Source of the DNA: Acidimicrobiia bacterium
GTDB lineage: Bacteria > Actinomycetota > Acidimicrobiia > Acidimicrobiales > CAIXPF01
NCBI GenBank assembly: GCA_947476745.1
Contig: CANJRG010000005.1
Coordinates: 1 to 64,000, forward strand
Reading direction: 5' to 3'
Length of the DNA: 64,000 nucleotides
A program made the translations under genes and the position numbers. Within the stretch, counting starts at the first letter, position 1. Each line of letters starts with the position of its first letter. This document shows, in pieces, positions 42,651-50,164 of the stretch. A model generated the notes under the pieces. It was given only the letters and a program-made list of their open reading frames with translations. It did no database searches and had not been told where the DNA came from.

Positions 42651-43553
42651 TCAGCGCAGGAAGTCGAGTAACGAGGTGCTGTGCAGACGGGCGACCACGG
42701 CAAGGGTGGCCTGATAGGCCGCCTCGGCGTCCTTGAGGTTCATCACGGCCTCGCCCATGTCGACGTCCTCGAGCAGGCTGCGCGAGCTGCGCATCGCCAC
42801 GATGGAGTCCTCGGCCTGGCTCTGGACCAGTTCGAGCTGGTTCACCCGACCGCCGACCGAGGCCAACGCGCCGGACACGTCCATCATCCGGGCGTCGATG
42901 TTGTCGAGCTCGGCCCGTGCGTCCTCCGGCGAGGTCGAACGGATCGCCGCCGCCGCCCGGTTGATCACCGCGAACACGTTGTCGGTCCCCGCCGGGGTCC
43001 CGGCCTCGAAACCGAAGACCTGCTTGCCGTTGGTGCTGACCGACAAGGTCAGCTCGGGGCTCACCCGGCGATCGACGCTGTTGGCATCGCCGACCCAGGC
43101 CACCGCTCCGGAGGTGTTCTGCACCGCCGCTGCCGAGAACCCGCCGAACACCGAACGGCCGGCGAACTGCGAGTTCGCCACGGTCACCATCTGGTCACGC
43201 AGGGTCTCCAGCTCGGTGGCGATTGCCGCCCGGGCTTGGGGGCTCTGCATCTTGGAGCTGCCTGAGATGACCAGCTCCCGCACCCGGTTCATGATCGACG
43301 AGGCGTCCTGCAACGCGCTGTCCTGCGCCGCGAGCATGGAAAGCCCGTCGTCGGCGGCGCTGATGTAGGCGCCGGCCATCGACTCCTTGGCCCGCAACCG
43401 GTTGACGGCGATGGCGTCGGTGGGGGCATCGGAGATCTTGGTCAGCCGCTTGCCGGAGGACAGCTGTCGCTGGGCGTTTGTGAGCCTGGCGAAGTTGCTC
43501 TCCATCGAGTGCTGCATGTTCTTGTGGGCTGTTTGGGTGGGTATGCGGGTCAT
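42651..43553 (-). CDS. flgL: Hook-filament junction protein FlgL
   Basis: 300 aa. FlgL (HAP3) links hook to filament. Flagellin-like N-terminus (ARLTNAQRQLSSGKRLTKIS, DAPTDAIAVNRLRAKE) and C-terminus (LLEDVDMGEAVMNLKDAEAA followed by YQATLAVVARLHSTSLLDFL). It lacks the flagellin central domain. Third gene of flgN-flgK-flgL, 59 bp after flgK. Confidence 0.94.
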   Translation of the reverse strand: MTRIPTQTAHKNMQHSMESNFARLTNAQRQLSSGKRLTKISDAPTDAIAVNRLRAKESMAGAYISAADDGLSMLAAQDSALQDASSIMNRVRELVISGSSKMQSPQARAAIATELETLRDQMVTVANSQFAGRSVFGGFSAAAVQNTSGAVAWVGDANSVDRRVSPELTLSVSTNGKQVFGFEAGTPAGTDNVFAVINRAAAAIRSTSPEDARAELDNIDARMMDVSGALASVGGRVNQLELVQSQAEDSIVAMRSSRSLLEDVDMGEAVMNLKDAEAAYQATLAVVARLHSTSLLDFLR

Positions 43554-43612
43554 CGGACGATCCTCGTGGTGCGATCAGGAACGGGGGGGGCGGACGGGCG
43601 AGCCGGGCGGCG

Positions 43613-44959
43613 TCAGACGCCGGTGCCGTTGATGAGCTTGTCGAGCATCTCGTCGGCGATCTGCATGACCCGGGCCGAGGCCTCGTAGGCCCGCTGGTAC
43701 CGGATCAGATCACCGAACTCCTCGTCGAGGTTGACGCCCATCTGGCTCTGTCGCTGGTCGTCGACGCTCGACAGGCTGCTGCTGAACACCCGCGCCATCT
43801 GTTCGGTAGATGCTGCGCTCTCGCCGAGCTGGCCGGCGAGGTTGGCCATCAGGTCGTCCACCGCACCGACACCGGGCATCTGGTAGCTGCCCAGAACGGC
43901 GATGGCGAGGGCGTTGCGGTTGTCCGACGGAGAGGTGGTCATGCCGGCCGCCACCCCACGGGGGGTCAGACCGCTCGTGACCCGGATGTCCGCCGCGGTC
44001 GTCCCGGTGAAGAACGACCCGCCAAGGGTGCCATCGAGGTTCCGGCCGACCTGGTGCTGGTCGTTGACCACGTTGATCAGGACACTGGCGATCTCGTCGA
44101 GCGAGGTCTCGATCCCCGGGATGGTGAGGTTGAGCGCCTCACGGACCGCTGCGAGCTCCCCGCCGAGTTCCACCGGCGTGCCCGTGGCGGACCACACTGG
44201 CGCACCACCGGCGCCCTCCTCGATCCCGTTGGCCGACATGGCGGTCACCAGCGGGAAGGAACCGACGTACACGCTGGTCATCCCATGATCGGTGCTGGTC
44301 CTCACGGTGACGAGCTTGGACAGCTTGTCCAGCAGCACGTCCCGCTGATCGAGCAGGTCGTTGGCTTGGGCCCCGCGGAAGGAGGCGTCACCGATCTGCC
44401 CGTTCAGCTGGGCGATCTGAGAGGCGTAGGTGTTGATCTGCCGCACGACGGCCGTGCCGTGATCGGCGATCAGCTTCTGCATGGAGTTCAGTTGCTCGGC
44501 CGCCCCACGCAACGAGGTCGCTATGCGCTCCCCGGCGGAGATGACCCCGGCGCGGGACGCCAGGTCCGACGGGTTCGACGCCAGCTTCTCCCACGCAGTC
44601 CATAACTCGCCGAGCGCCACCTGGGCTCCCCCGTCGAGCGGCCCGAGGATCTCCTCGGCACGGGCGGCGATCTCGGCCCTCATCTCGGCGCTGCCGGCCG
44701 CGGCCGCCTGGCCCCGGAAAGCGTTGTCGAGCACGGCGTCGCGCATGCGGGTCGCCCCGAGCACCTGGACACCGGTCGGGCTCTGCGGCCCCAGCATCTG
44801 ACCGTTCATCGACCCACTCGACGAGGCAGCCGCCAGGTCGATCCGACGGCGGGTGTAACCCTCGGTGTTCACGTTCGCCACGTTCTCCGACACCAACTCC
44901 ATCGCCCGGCGTGCGGCGTTGGTGCCCGTGAGGCCGATTTGCAGTGATATCCAGCTCAT
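43613..44959 (-). CDS. flgK: Hook-filament junction protein FlgK
   Basis: 448 aa. FlgK (HAP1) is the first hook-associated protein. N-terminus SLQIGLTGTNAARRAMELVS followed by ENVANVNTEGYTRRR; the middle shows AEQLNSMQKLIADHGTAVVR and ISQLNGQIG-type helix (QIAQLNGQIGDASFRGAQAN); C-terminus GVNLDEEFGDLIRYQRAYEA followed by SARVMQIADEMLDKLI. It overlaps the flgN stop by four bases. The usual spacing and order of flgN-flgK-flgL are conserved. Confidence 0.95.
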   Translation of the reverse strand: MSWISLQIGLTGTNAARRAMELVSENVANVNTEGYTRRRIDLAAASSSGSMNGQMLGPQSPTGVQVLGATRMRDAVLDNAFRGQAAAAGSAEMRAEIAARAEEILGPLDGGAQVALGELWTAWEKLASNPSDLASRAGVISAGERIATSLRGAAEQLNSMQKLIADHGTAVVRQINTYASQIAQLNGQIGDASFRGAQANDLLDQRDVLLDKLSKLVTVRTSTDHGMTSVYVGSFPLVTAMSANGIEEGAGGAPVWSATGTPVELGGELAAVREALNLTIPGIETSLDEIASVLINVVNDQHQVGRNLDGTLGGSFFTGTTAADIRVTSGLTPRGVAAGMTTSPSDNRNALAIAVLGSYQMPGVGAVDDLMANLAGQLGESAASTEQMARVFSSSLSSVDDQRQSQMGVNLDEEFGDLIRYQRAYEASARVMQIADEMLDKLINGTGV

Positions 44960-45471
44960 GAACGTAGACCTCCTCGGTTGGTGTTGCGTGCAGTTGGGCC
45001 GGTGCGGTTCTCCACCGCTCGGCGAAAACCGTTGGGCCCGTAGGTCAACGGCCGGTCAGCGCTCGGTGTTGCGCCGAGCGCGGTCAGCATGCGGCTGAGC
45101 TCAGCAGCGCCCTTGGTTGCGAGCGACTTGTTGGTGGCGATGGCCCGTTCGATCTCGTCGGCGAGACGGAGGAACTCGCCGTGCAGATGCTCGAGTACGC
45201 TGCGGTACGGCTCGGGAGCGGCCTGGGCCAGGGACCTCAGCGTGATCTGCTTGGGCGAGATGTCCAGGCGCAGCGCGATCTGGGTGATGGCCTCGACGCG
45301 GCGGCTCTCCGCCCCGTAGATCTCGTTGATCACCGTCTCGATCTCCGCCGAAGCGCGGCCCACGAAGCGGATCTCGCCGGCTGCGAGGACGCCTCGAGCG
45401 GCGACCAGCCGGTACAGCAGGTCGTCCAACAACTGGCGCTGATCGTTCAGCAGGGCGATGAACTCGTCCAT
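44956..45471 (-). CDS. flgN: FlgN-family chaperone
   Basis: 171 aa. FlgN is the export chaperone for FlgK and FlgL. Predicted helical with the family opening FIALLNDQRQLLDDLLYRLV and the LAQAAPEPYRSVLEHLHGEF region; the last 40 residues are basic and disordered. The gene precedes flgK directly. The start ATG has GAGGAG 11 bases upstream, and a palindrome half-site lies about 30 bp upstream. Confidence 0.85.
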   Translation of the reverse strand: MDEFIALLNDQRQLLDDLLYRLVAARGVLAAGEIRFVGRASAEIETVINEIYGAESRRVEAITQIALRLDISPKQITLRSLAQAAPEPYRSVLEHLHGEFLRLADEIERAIATNKSLATKGAAELSRMLTALGATPSADRPLTYGPNGFRRAVENRTGPTARNTNRGGLRS

Positions 45472-45487
45472 AGTCGTACAACTCCTC

Positions 45488-45506
45488 GGACCTAGGCTGA
45501 TGGTCC
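45488..45506. promoter_or_regulatory. Degenerate copy of the flagellar palindrome before flgN
   Basis: GGACC (45488-45492) and GATGGTCC (45499-45506) are arms of the motif in AGGACCATCGTCCT, but spread apart. The GATGGTCC arm is an exact match. It lies 17-35 bp upstream of flgN, the same distance as in flgB. The rest of 45472-45615 shows no gene. Confidence 0.4.
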
Positions 45507-45615
45507 CAGAAGATGTTTCGACCGGCTCACCCGGCGTCCTGTAACCGCCAAGGTGGGGAAATCGGACTATGCAGCGCCGGGGTCATCCCCCCGGCTGGGG
45601 TCGCTCGCCTCGGGC

Positions 45616-45864
45616 TCAGCGCCCGCCGTTGCGGGCCCCGTCGGCCGCCCGGCGAGGCAGGAGCACGGTATCCGTACCGGCGAGGTCCGCCGCCTGACGG
45701 TTCTGATCACGGATCTGTTCGAGCACCTCTTCGCGGTGGACCGACACGTGCTTCGGCGCACTGATGCCGAGACGTACCTGCTCCCCGCGAATCTCGACGA
45801 CCGTGATCGTCACGTCAGGACCGATGACTATTGACTGGTTCGTACGTCGTGTGAGCACCAGCAT
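45616..45864 (-). CDS. csrA: Carbon storage regulator CsrA
   Basis: 82 aa from ATG 45864 (MLVLTRRTNQSIVIG); a TTG two codons earlier has GGAG at the better distance, so that start is also possible. CsrA is a dimeric RNA-binding protein that blocks ribosome binding on target mRNAs, chiefly flagellin in Gram-positives. The family core VTITVVEIRGEQVRLGISAP and HVSVHREEVLEQI is intact, including the RNA-binding Arg. It carries an extra 15-residue tail. Divergent from the M15 peptidase gene, with the palindrome between them. Confidence 0.95.
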   Translation of the reverse strand: MLVLTRRTNQSIVIGPDVTITVVEIRGEQVRLGISAPKHVSVHREEVLEQIRDQNRQAADLAGTDTVLLPRRAADGARNGGR

Positions 45865-45945
45865 CACCAATGAGGATACTCCGAGTCACAGCACGATTAC
45901 TCACCGCGAGGGAAATTCGTCTATCCAAGTTGGGGATACCCCTTT

Positions 45946-45959
45946 AGGACCATCGTCCT
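45946..45959. promoter_or_regulatory. Palindrome AGGACCATCGTCCT between csrA and the M15 peptidase gene
   Basis: Identical to 24399-24412. It lies 18 bp before the GTG at 45978 and about 80 bp upstream of csrA. Upstream it also shares CTATCCA and TTGGG blocks with the flgB promoter region. It may act on the peptidase gene, on csrA, or on both. Confidence 0.6.
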
Positions 45960-45977
45960 ACCGCCGATCCCAACACC

Positions 45978-46652
45978 GTGACCTTCCCCGCGATGAGCAA
46001 CGCCAACGCGTCGACGGCCGGCATCTCCAACGTGCGCGGCAGGATCAACGAGATCCAACGCATGCTCGGCGTCCAGGCCGCGCTGTCAGGATCACCGGGG
46101 TCGTCGGCCCTGGGGATGAGCGGCGACCAGTTCTCCTTCCAGCAGGCACTCCAGCAGGCCGGATCAGGTACGGGCTCGACACAGAACACCGCCCTCATGA
46201 ACGCGCTCGGCACCACCCCGGTCTACGCCTCCAAGCCGGCGGGCCTGCCGCCAGTCACCGTCTCCGACGCCATGCGGGCCACCGGCAACGGCCGTCTGCC
46301 CGATTCGATGCTCACGTCGATCGGCCAAGGTGACCACAAGCTGGTCAAGCCTGCGGCGGACGCCTTCACCCGGCTCATGAACGCCGCCCGCCGCGACGGC
46401 GTGGCCATCGGCGTGACCGACAGCTACCGCGACTACGCAGGCCAGGTCGCCGTTGCCGACAAGGTCGGCCTGTACGACCAGGGTGGCCTCGGCGCCGTGC
46501 CCGGCACCAGCAACCACGGCTGGGGCCTGGCGGTCGACCTCGACCTCGATGCCAAGTCCCAGGGCTGGATGCGCGACAACGCCTGGCGGTACGGCTTCTT
46601 CGAGGACGTCCCCGGCGAGGCGTGGCACTGGACCTATCGTTCGGCCAAGTAG
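45978..46652 (+). CDS. M15-type D,D-carboxypeptidase with FlgJ/rod-type N-terminus
   Basis: 224 aa from GTG 45978 (ATG 45993 is an alternative; neither has a strong ribosome site). Residues about 95-220 form a VanY/M15 peptidase domain with GTSNHGWGLAVDLDL (zinc ligands His and Asp) and the catalytic EAWHW. The first 65 residues (GRINEIQRMLG, then FSFQQALQQAG) match the N-terminus of the transglycosylase-FliK fusion at 14588, and no ordinary signal peptide is seen, so it may be exported through the flagellar apparatus to open peptidoglycan for the rod. The location between csrA and fliW supports a flagellar role. Confidence 0.82.
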   Translation: MTFPAMSNANASTAGISNVRGRINEIQRMLGVQAALSGSPGSSALGMSGDQFSFQQALQQAGSGTGSTQNTALMNALGTTPVYASKPAGLPPVTVSDAMRATGNGRLPDSMLTSIGQGDHKLVKPAADAFTRLMNAARRDGVAIGVTDSYRDYAGQVAVADKVGLYDQGGLGAVPGTSNHGWGLAVDLDLDAKSQGWMRDNAWRYGFFEDVPGEAWHWTYRSAK

Positions 46653-46695
46653 CCAACCAACGACGTCGTGCCCTTCACTGACAGCCTGCATGGGC

Positions 46696-46722
46696 CAAAC
46701 TGTCCACCATCCGATCCGATCA
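46696..46722 (+). promoter_or_regulatory. Sigma-28-like promoter of fliW
   Basis: CAAA (46696-46699), 15 bases, TCCGATCA (46715-46722). The same spacing as before motA, fliC and ACP, with a weaker -10. If the start falls about six bases later, transcription begins next to the ATG at 46728, giving a leaderless form. Confidence 0.4.
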
Positions 46723-46739
46723 GAGGGATGACGCGCCCT

Positions 46740-47159
46740 ATGGAAGTGCAGACAACCCGATTCGGAACGATCCACCTCGACGACCACCGCGTGGTCGACT
46801 TCGTGGGCGGCATCCCCGGGTTCCCTCAGTTCACGCGAGCGCTGCTGATCGAGGTCGAGGAAAACCCCGACTACTACTGGTTGCAGTCCATCGACGAGGG
46901 CGACCTGGCGTTCCTCACCGTCGTGCCGTGGACGTTCTTCGCCGACTACGAGCTGGTGCTCAACGACGACGACCAATCCGCCATCGCCCTCGACGACGCC
47001 GGCGACGCGTTCATCTGCTGCCTGGTCAGCGTGGACCGCGCCAACCAGCTCTTCACCGCCAACCTACGTGCGCCCATCATTGTCAACGTGGCCGCCAACC
47101 GGGGCCGCCAGGTCATCCTGCCCGACGAGCGGTTGCCGTTGCAGGCGCAGCTGAGCTGA
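46740..47159 (+). CDS. fliW: Flagellar assembly factor FliW
   Basis: 139 aa from ATG 46740 (MEVQTTRFGTIHLDDHRVVD), the usual FliW start; an ATG at 46728 in the same frame follows the sigma-28-like site and would add four residues. FliW binds flagellin and CsrA in turn, relieving CsrA repression once flagellin is exported. Family features FVGGIPGFPQFTRALLIEVE, YYWLQSIDEGDLAFLTVVPW and NLRAPIIVNVAANRGRQVIL are clear. It pairs functionally with csrA and the fliC leader in this window. Confidence 0.95.
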   Translation: MEVQTTRFGTIHLDDHRVVDFVGGIPGFPQFTRALLIEVEENPDYYWLQSIDEGDLAFLTVVPWTFFADYELVLNDDDQSAIALDDAGDAFICCLVSVDRANQLFTANLRAPIIVNVAANRGRQVILPDERLPLQAQLS

Positions 47160-47191
47160 GCTGCCCGGAGCTGCTGGACCGACGCGGCATC

Positions 47192-47213
47192 GCCGCCGGA
47201 CCGGTCCGGCGGC
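47192..47213. terminator. Bidirectional terminator between fliW and alr
   Basis: GCCGCCGGACCGGTCCGGCGGC is a perfect 22-bp palindrome, 33 bp after fliW and 38 bp after the alr stop on the other strand. The two genes converge on it. Confidence 0.65.
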
Positions 47214-47250
47214 ATCGCCGCCGCACCGGTCCCCGCCGCACCAGCGGCGC

Positions 47251-48369
47251 CTACCGGTTGACGTGCCGCCGGAGGACCCGGGGGCCGATCCGGGTGAGGA
47301 TCTCGTAGGCGATGGTGTCCGTGGCCATCGCAACCTCGACGGCGGTGATCTCGACCGCTCCCTGCCGACCGATCAGCACCGCTTCATCGCCCCGGGCCAC
47401 CGAGGCATCAGGTCCGCAGTCGATCATCACCTGGTCCATGGTGACCACCCCGAGGATCGGGCACCGACGGCCACCGACCAGCACCGCGCCGCCTCGTAAC
47501 CCCCACCGGCGGGGCAGCCCGTCGGCGTAGCCGACGGGAACGGTGGCCACCACGGTGTCCCGGTCGGTACGACGGTGGTGGCCGTAGGAGACGCCCTCCC
47601 CTGCGGGTACCCGCTTCACCATGGTCACCGGCGCGTACCAGCTGAGCACCGGGCGAAGCTCGGCCACACCGGCGTGGGACGCCAGCGCCGGCGCCGGGGC
47701 CACCCCGTACAGGGCGATACCCGGTCGGACCATGTCCTGATGGCTGCCCGGGTGGGCGAAAAGCGCGGCCGAGTTGCCGACATGGAGGACCGGCACCTCG
47801 AACCCGGCACGCCGCAGACGATCCGCGACCTCGGCGAAGCGTTCGAGTTGTACGACGGTGAACGCGTTGTCGGGCTCGTCGGCCACTGCACAGTGCGTCC
47901 ACAACCCCAGCAGGCGCAGATGGGGCGACCGGGCGATCCGCTCGGCCAGCGCCACCGCATCGGCCGGCTCGGCGCCGACCCGGCGCATGCCGGTATCCAC
48001 CTTGAGGTGCACGTCGAGCTCGGCGCCGGTTGCCGCCAGGGCATCGACCCCGGCCTCGGAGTAAACCGCGGACTGCAACCGGTGCTCGACCACCGCCCGG
48101 AGCTCCGCTGCGTCGACCGGCTCGGACAGCAGCAGGACGGGGGCCGCTATCCCCGCCATCCGCAGCGCGGCGCCTTCGTGCGCATGGGCAACCGCCAGCC
48201 CGCTCGCCCCCGCGTCCAACACCGTCCGGGCGACCTCGACGGCACCGTGGCCGTACCCGTCGGCCTTGACCACCGCACACAGCACGGGGCCGGCCCCCAC
48301 GGCACGTCCGATGACGGCCACGTTGTGGCGCAGCGCCTCGTGGTCGATGACCACCCATGACCGGGTCAT
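47251..48369 (-). CDS. alr: Alanine racemase
   Basis: 372 aa from ATG 48369, overlapping the nnrDE stop (ATGA). PLP enzyme making D-Ala for peptidoglycan. PLP lysine in AVVKADGYGHGAVEVART; the second catalytic Tyr in GVSYGHHRRT; VGYADGLPRR and LGVVTMDQVMIDCG are conserved. The frame extends upstream inside nnrDE but is not coding there. Confidence 0.95.
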   Translation of the reverse strand: MTRSWVVIDHEALRHNVAVIGRAVGAGPVLCAVVKADGYGHGAVEVARTVLDAGASGLAVAHAHEGAALRMAGIAAPVLLLSEPVDAAELRAVVEHRLQSAVYSEAGVDALAATGAELDVHLKVDTGMRRVGAEPADAVALAERIARSPHLRLLGLWTHCAVADEPDNAFTVVQLERFAEVADRLRRAGFEVPVLHVGNSAALFAHPGSHQDMVRPGIALYGVAPAPALASHAGVAELRPVLSWYAPVTMVKRVPAGEGVSYGHHRRTDRDTVVATVPVGYADGLPRRWGLRGGAVLVGGRRCPILGVVTMDQVMIDCGPDASVARGDEAVLIGRQGAVEITAVEVAMATDTIAYEILTRIGPRVLRRHVNR

Positions 48370-49763
48370 GCGAGGCCCGACCAGGGTGGGCGCTGCCAGC
48401 CCGCGGGGAGGTCGAGGTGGGCCCAGACCTCGGTCAGCAACCCGACGAGATCGCCGGCGACCAGGCCACGCTGCGGCCCGCGGCGGCCCGCCCGGCCGTG
48501 CAGTTCCGCCCCGGCCAGCGCGGCGTGCCACGGGTCGAGCCCCTGGGCCAGCAGCGCCCCGATGATCCCGGCCAGCACATCCCCGCTACCCGCGGTCGCC
48601 AACCGGGCGTCACCGGCGAGGGAGACGCCGACGCGCCCGTCAGGGTCGGCCACCACCGTGGTCGGCCCTTTCAGCAGCACCACGGCCCGGCACGTTGCGG
48701 CCAGGTCCCTGGCCGCAGCGAAGCGATCCGATCCGGGGCGATGGCCGGCCAGACGCTCGAACTCACCGTCGTGGGGGGTCAGCACGGTGCCACCGGAGCG
48801 CAGCCGCAACAGGTCCCCGGCCCTGGTCCCCAACGCCGACAGGGCGTCACCATCGACAACCAGCGGGAGCGCCGTGGCGGCCACGGCCCTGGCAATCTCG
48901 CGATCGCCCTCTGGCGAGCGACCGAGGCCCGGGCCGATCACCAGGGAGGCGAAGCGGCCGGCGTCGGTGGCGAGGGCGTCAGCCCATCCCGCAGCCCGCA
49001 GCGGCTGGTAGACGGCCTCCGTCGGCGCCCCAACCGATCGGTCCAGTCCGGGGGAGCTGAGCCGCACGTACCCACAGCCGGCCCGCAGGGCCGCCTCGAC
49101 GCACAGGTGCGACGCGCCGGGCATGGACGGCGACCCGGCCACCACCCAGCAGGCATTGCGCCACTTGTGGCTTTCGAGCGCGCGCGGTGGCACCCACGCC
49201 GCCACGTCGGTCCCCTCGACCTGCCAGGCGCGTGCCCGGCTGCAGTCCAAGCCGATGGGGGCCACGCGCACCGTCCCGCACAGGGCCCGGCCGGGCAACA
49301 GCACCAACCCGGGCTTGAGCGCGGCGAAGGTCACCGTCGCCGTGGCCTCGAGCACCCCGCCGGGGTCGGCATCGCCGGTGAGGCCGTCCACACCGCTCGG
49401 GATGTCCACCGCCAGGACCGGCACCCCCGCATTCGGCGGCGGCGTCCACGCCCCGCTGAACCCGGTGCCGTACGCCGCGTCGATCACCAAGTCCGCAGCG
49501 GGACCGGCCGGCACGGTGTCTCCGGGGGCGACGACCACCACCCGGACCCCTCGGGCGGTCAGCCGCCTGGCGGCCGCACGCCCGTCGTTGCCGTTGTTGC
49601 CCTTGCCGGCCACCACCAGGACCCGCTTGCCGTAGGCCGAGCCCAGCAGGTGCAACGCGGCGAACGCCGTCGCCGCCCCCGCCCGTTCGATCAGCACCTC
49701 GACCGGTTCGAGGGCCGCAGCGTCGATCGCCCGCATCTCGGCGGGGGTCACGATGGGGATCAC
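48366..49763 (-). CDS. nnr: Bifunctional NAD(P)H-hydrate epimerase/dehydratase
   Basis: 465 aa from GTG 49763, overlapping the acpS stop. It repairs damaged (hydrated) NAD(P)H. N-terminal YjeF_N epimerase (VIPIVTPAEMRAIDAAALEP, VVAGKGNNGNDGRAAARRL) and C-terminal ADP-dependent dehydratase (VVAGSPSMPGASHLCVEAAL, LTPHDGEFERLAG, TAGSGDVLAGIIGALLAQGL). In Gram-positives the order acpS-nnr-alr is common, which supports all three. Confidence 0.93.
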   Translation of the reverse strand: MIPIVTPAEMRAIDAAALEPVEVLIERAGAATAFAALHLLGSAYGKRVLVVAGKGNNGNDGRAAARRLTARGVRVVVVAPGDTVPAGPAADLVIDAAYGTGFSGAWTPPPNAGVPVLAVDIPSGVDGLTGDADPGGVLEATATVTFAALKPGLVLLPGRALCGTVRVAPIGLDCSRARAWQVEGTDVAAWVPPRALESHKWRNACWVVAGSPSMPGASHLCVEAALRAGCGYVRLSSPGLDRSVGAPTEAVYQPLRAAGWADALATDAGRFASLVIGPGLGRSPEGDREIARAVAATALPLVVDGDALSALGTRAGDLLRLRSGGTVLTPHDGEFERLAGHRPGSDRFAAARDLAATCRAVVLLKGPTTVVADPDGRVGVSLAGDARLATAGSGDVLAGIIGALLAQGLDPWHAALAGAELHGRAGRRGPQRGLVAGDLVGLLTEVWAHLDLPAGWQRPPWSGLA

Positions 49764-50125
49764 TCCGCCACCGCCACCGCCGTCGCCGCCGACGTGGTGT
49801 GGGTGAGCGACAGCCACCAGCGGGTGACGCCCCGGCGTTCGGCCAGCTCGGCGGCGGTGCCGTGCAACAGCAGCGCCGGAGCACCCGAAGCCATCCGGGT
49901 CACCTCGATGTCGCTCAGCCGGATCGACCCGATGCCCACCCCGAGGACCTTCATCACCGCTTCCTTGGCGGCAAAACGCACCGCCAGGCGCTCCGTCGGG
50001 TCCTGTTGCTCTGCGGCATAGCGGCGCTCGTCCTCGGTGAAGACCCGAGCGGCGAACCCGGGGGTTCGCTGCAGGACGCGACGGAAGCGGTCCACCTCGA
50101 CCGTGTCCACCCCGAGCCCGATCAC
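49760..50125 (-). CDS. acpS: Holo-acyl-carrier-protein synthase AcpS
   Basis: 121 aa. It transfers 4'-phosphopantetheine from CoA to ACPs. Motifs: MIGLGVDTVEVDRFRRVL and the catalytic RFAAKEAVMKVLGVGI. It could activate both the housekeeping ACP and the glycan ACP at 31190-31492. It lies 39 bp after the GlmS-like gene. Confidence 0.95.
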   Translation of the reverse strand: MIGLGVDTVEVDRFRRVLQRTPGFAARVFTEDERRYAAEQQDPTERLAVRFAAKEAVMKVLGVGIGSIRLSDIEVTRMASGAPALLLHGTAAELAERRGVTRWWLSLTHTTSAATAVAVAE

Positions 50126-50164
50126 CGCTGCGAGGCTACTGCCAACGATCCGTCGCGGCCGGTC

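Noticed and set aside
41990-42736. Possible genes in the repeat-rich spacer
   Set aside because: Several frames stay open only because of the repeats; products are Arg/Pro/Ala low complexity and no start has a convincing ribosome site.
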